A DNA stretch of 5,475 nt. Source: an uncultured Treponema sp. (GTDB taxonomy: Bacteria; Spirochaetota; Spirochaetia; Treponematales; Treponemataceae). Under the pieces are notes generated by a model. It was not told where the DNA came from and ran no database searches. It saw only the letters and a list, made by a program, of their open reading frames with translations. A program made the position numbers and the translations under genes. The DNA is taken from positions 1 through 5,475 of the forward strand of contig CAKUWD010000190.1 of assembly GCA_934699065.1 (NCBI GenBank), written 5' to 3'. Numbering within the stretch: position 1 is the first letter of the stretch; each line of letters begins with the position of its first letter. Below are positions 5,408 to 5,475 of the stretch, piece by piece.

Positions 5408-5421
5408 TAGCCTTCGGGCTA
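5408..5421 (+). other. UUCG-loop hairpin just upstream of 16S rRNA
   Basis: TAGCC at 5408-5412 pairs with GGCTA at 5417-5421 around the very stable TTCG (UUCG) loop, ending about eight bases before the mature 16S end. There is no T-run, so it is not a terminator. It probably insulates or marks the 5' processing site. Confidence 0.7.
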
Positions 5422-5429
5422 TTGAAATA

Positions 5430-5475
5430 ATCATGGAGAGTTTGATCCTGGCTCAGAACGAACGCTGGCGGCGCG
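5430..5475 (+). rRNA. rrs: 16S ribosomal RNA, 5' end only (continues past the right edge)
   Basis: The universal bacterial 16S start AGAGTTTGATCCTGGCTCAG is present from 5437, where the first A corresponds to E. coli position 8; the mature end is therefore placed near 5430. The following AACGAACGCTGGCGGCGCG is the form I associate with Treponema and other spirochaetes, and differs from the enterobacterial form. Only about 46 bases are in the window. The RNA is the core of the 30S subunit. Promoter, boxA-like site and processing hairpins precede it. Confidence 0.95.

Larger units (their letters stand above)
5192..5429 (+). ncRNA. 16S rRNA precursor leader
   Basis: This is the transcribed spacer from the inferred start to the 16S 5' end; it holds no protein gene. 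In order it carries a small stem at 5199-5213, a boxA-like site at 5225-5236, a GAAA-loop hairpin at 5274-5305, a three-segment helix at 5314-5365 and a UUCG-loop hairpin at 5408-5421. These are the usual elements of antitermination and RNase processing leaders. Pairing of the leader with sequence downstream of 16S, which normally forms the RNase III stem, cannot be checked here. Confidence 0.65.

Overview
The window looks like chromosome of a host- or gut-associated spirochaete, most likely Treponema. The last 46 bases are the 5' end of a 16S rRNA gene with a spirochaete-like start (the 27F primer site followed by AACGAACGCTGGCGGCGCG). The protein genes are moderately AT-rich, and all intergenic DNA is AT-rich except for a few abruptly GC-rich repeat blocks. 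The genus is an inference from one short stretch of rRNA and general sequence character.

Layout: three protein genes lie on the minus strand in the order tldD (4956-3616), tldE/pmbA (3457-2240) and metH (2201 to beyond position 1, partial). They read away from a divergent rRNA operon that starts at the right edge on the plus strand. TldD carries the metal site (H235-E236-xxx-H240 and C422). TldE is the inactive partner that lacks it, and the pair should form one cytoplasmic metalloprotease. metH follows tldE after 38 bases and may be cotranscribed. It encodes B12-dependent methionine synthase: the zinc/homocysteine domain, the methyl-tetrahydrofolate (pterin) domain and the start of the cobalamin cap domain are all visible.

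The 473 bases between tldD and the 16S gene hold an extended -10 promoter for tldD, an 18-bp near-palindrome between the two divergent promoters, a long A/T-tract UP-like element, a near-consensus rRNA promoter (TTGACA-N17-TATATT), a boxA-like site and a structured 16S leader with three hairpins.

The most unusual content is a family of GC-rich, hairpin-rich repeats. Two copies sit inside metH, one in each of the two visible interdomain linkers. Both are read through in frame without a stop, and they share a 24-base perfect match in opposite orientations plus 30-base arms built of AGGTTNN heptamers. A third, apparently different GC-rich element fills the tldD-tldE gap. These look like small mobile or MITE-like elements, tolerated in genes only where they extend flexible linkers.
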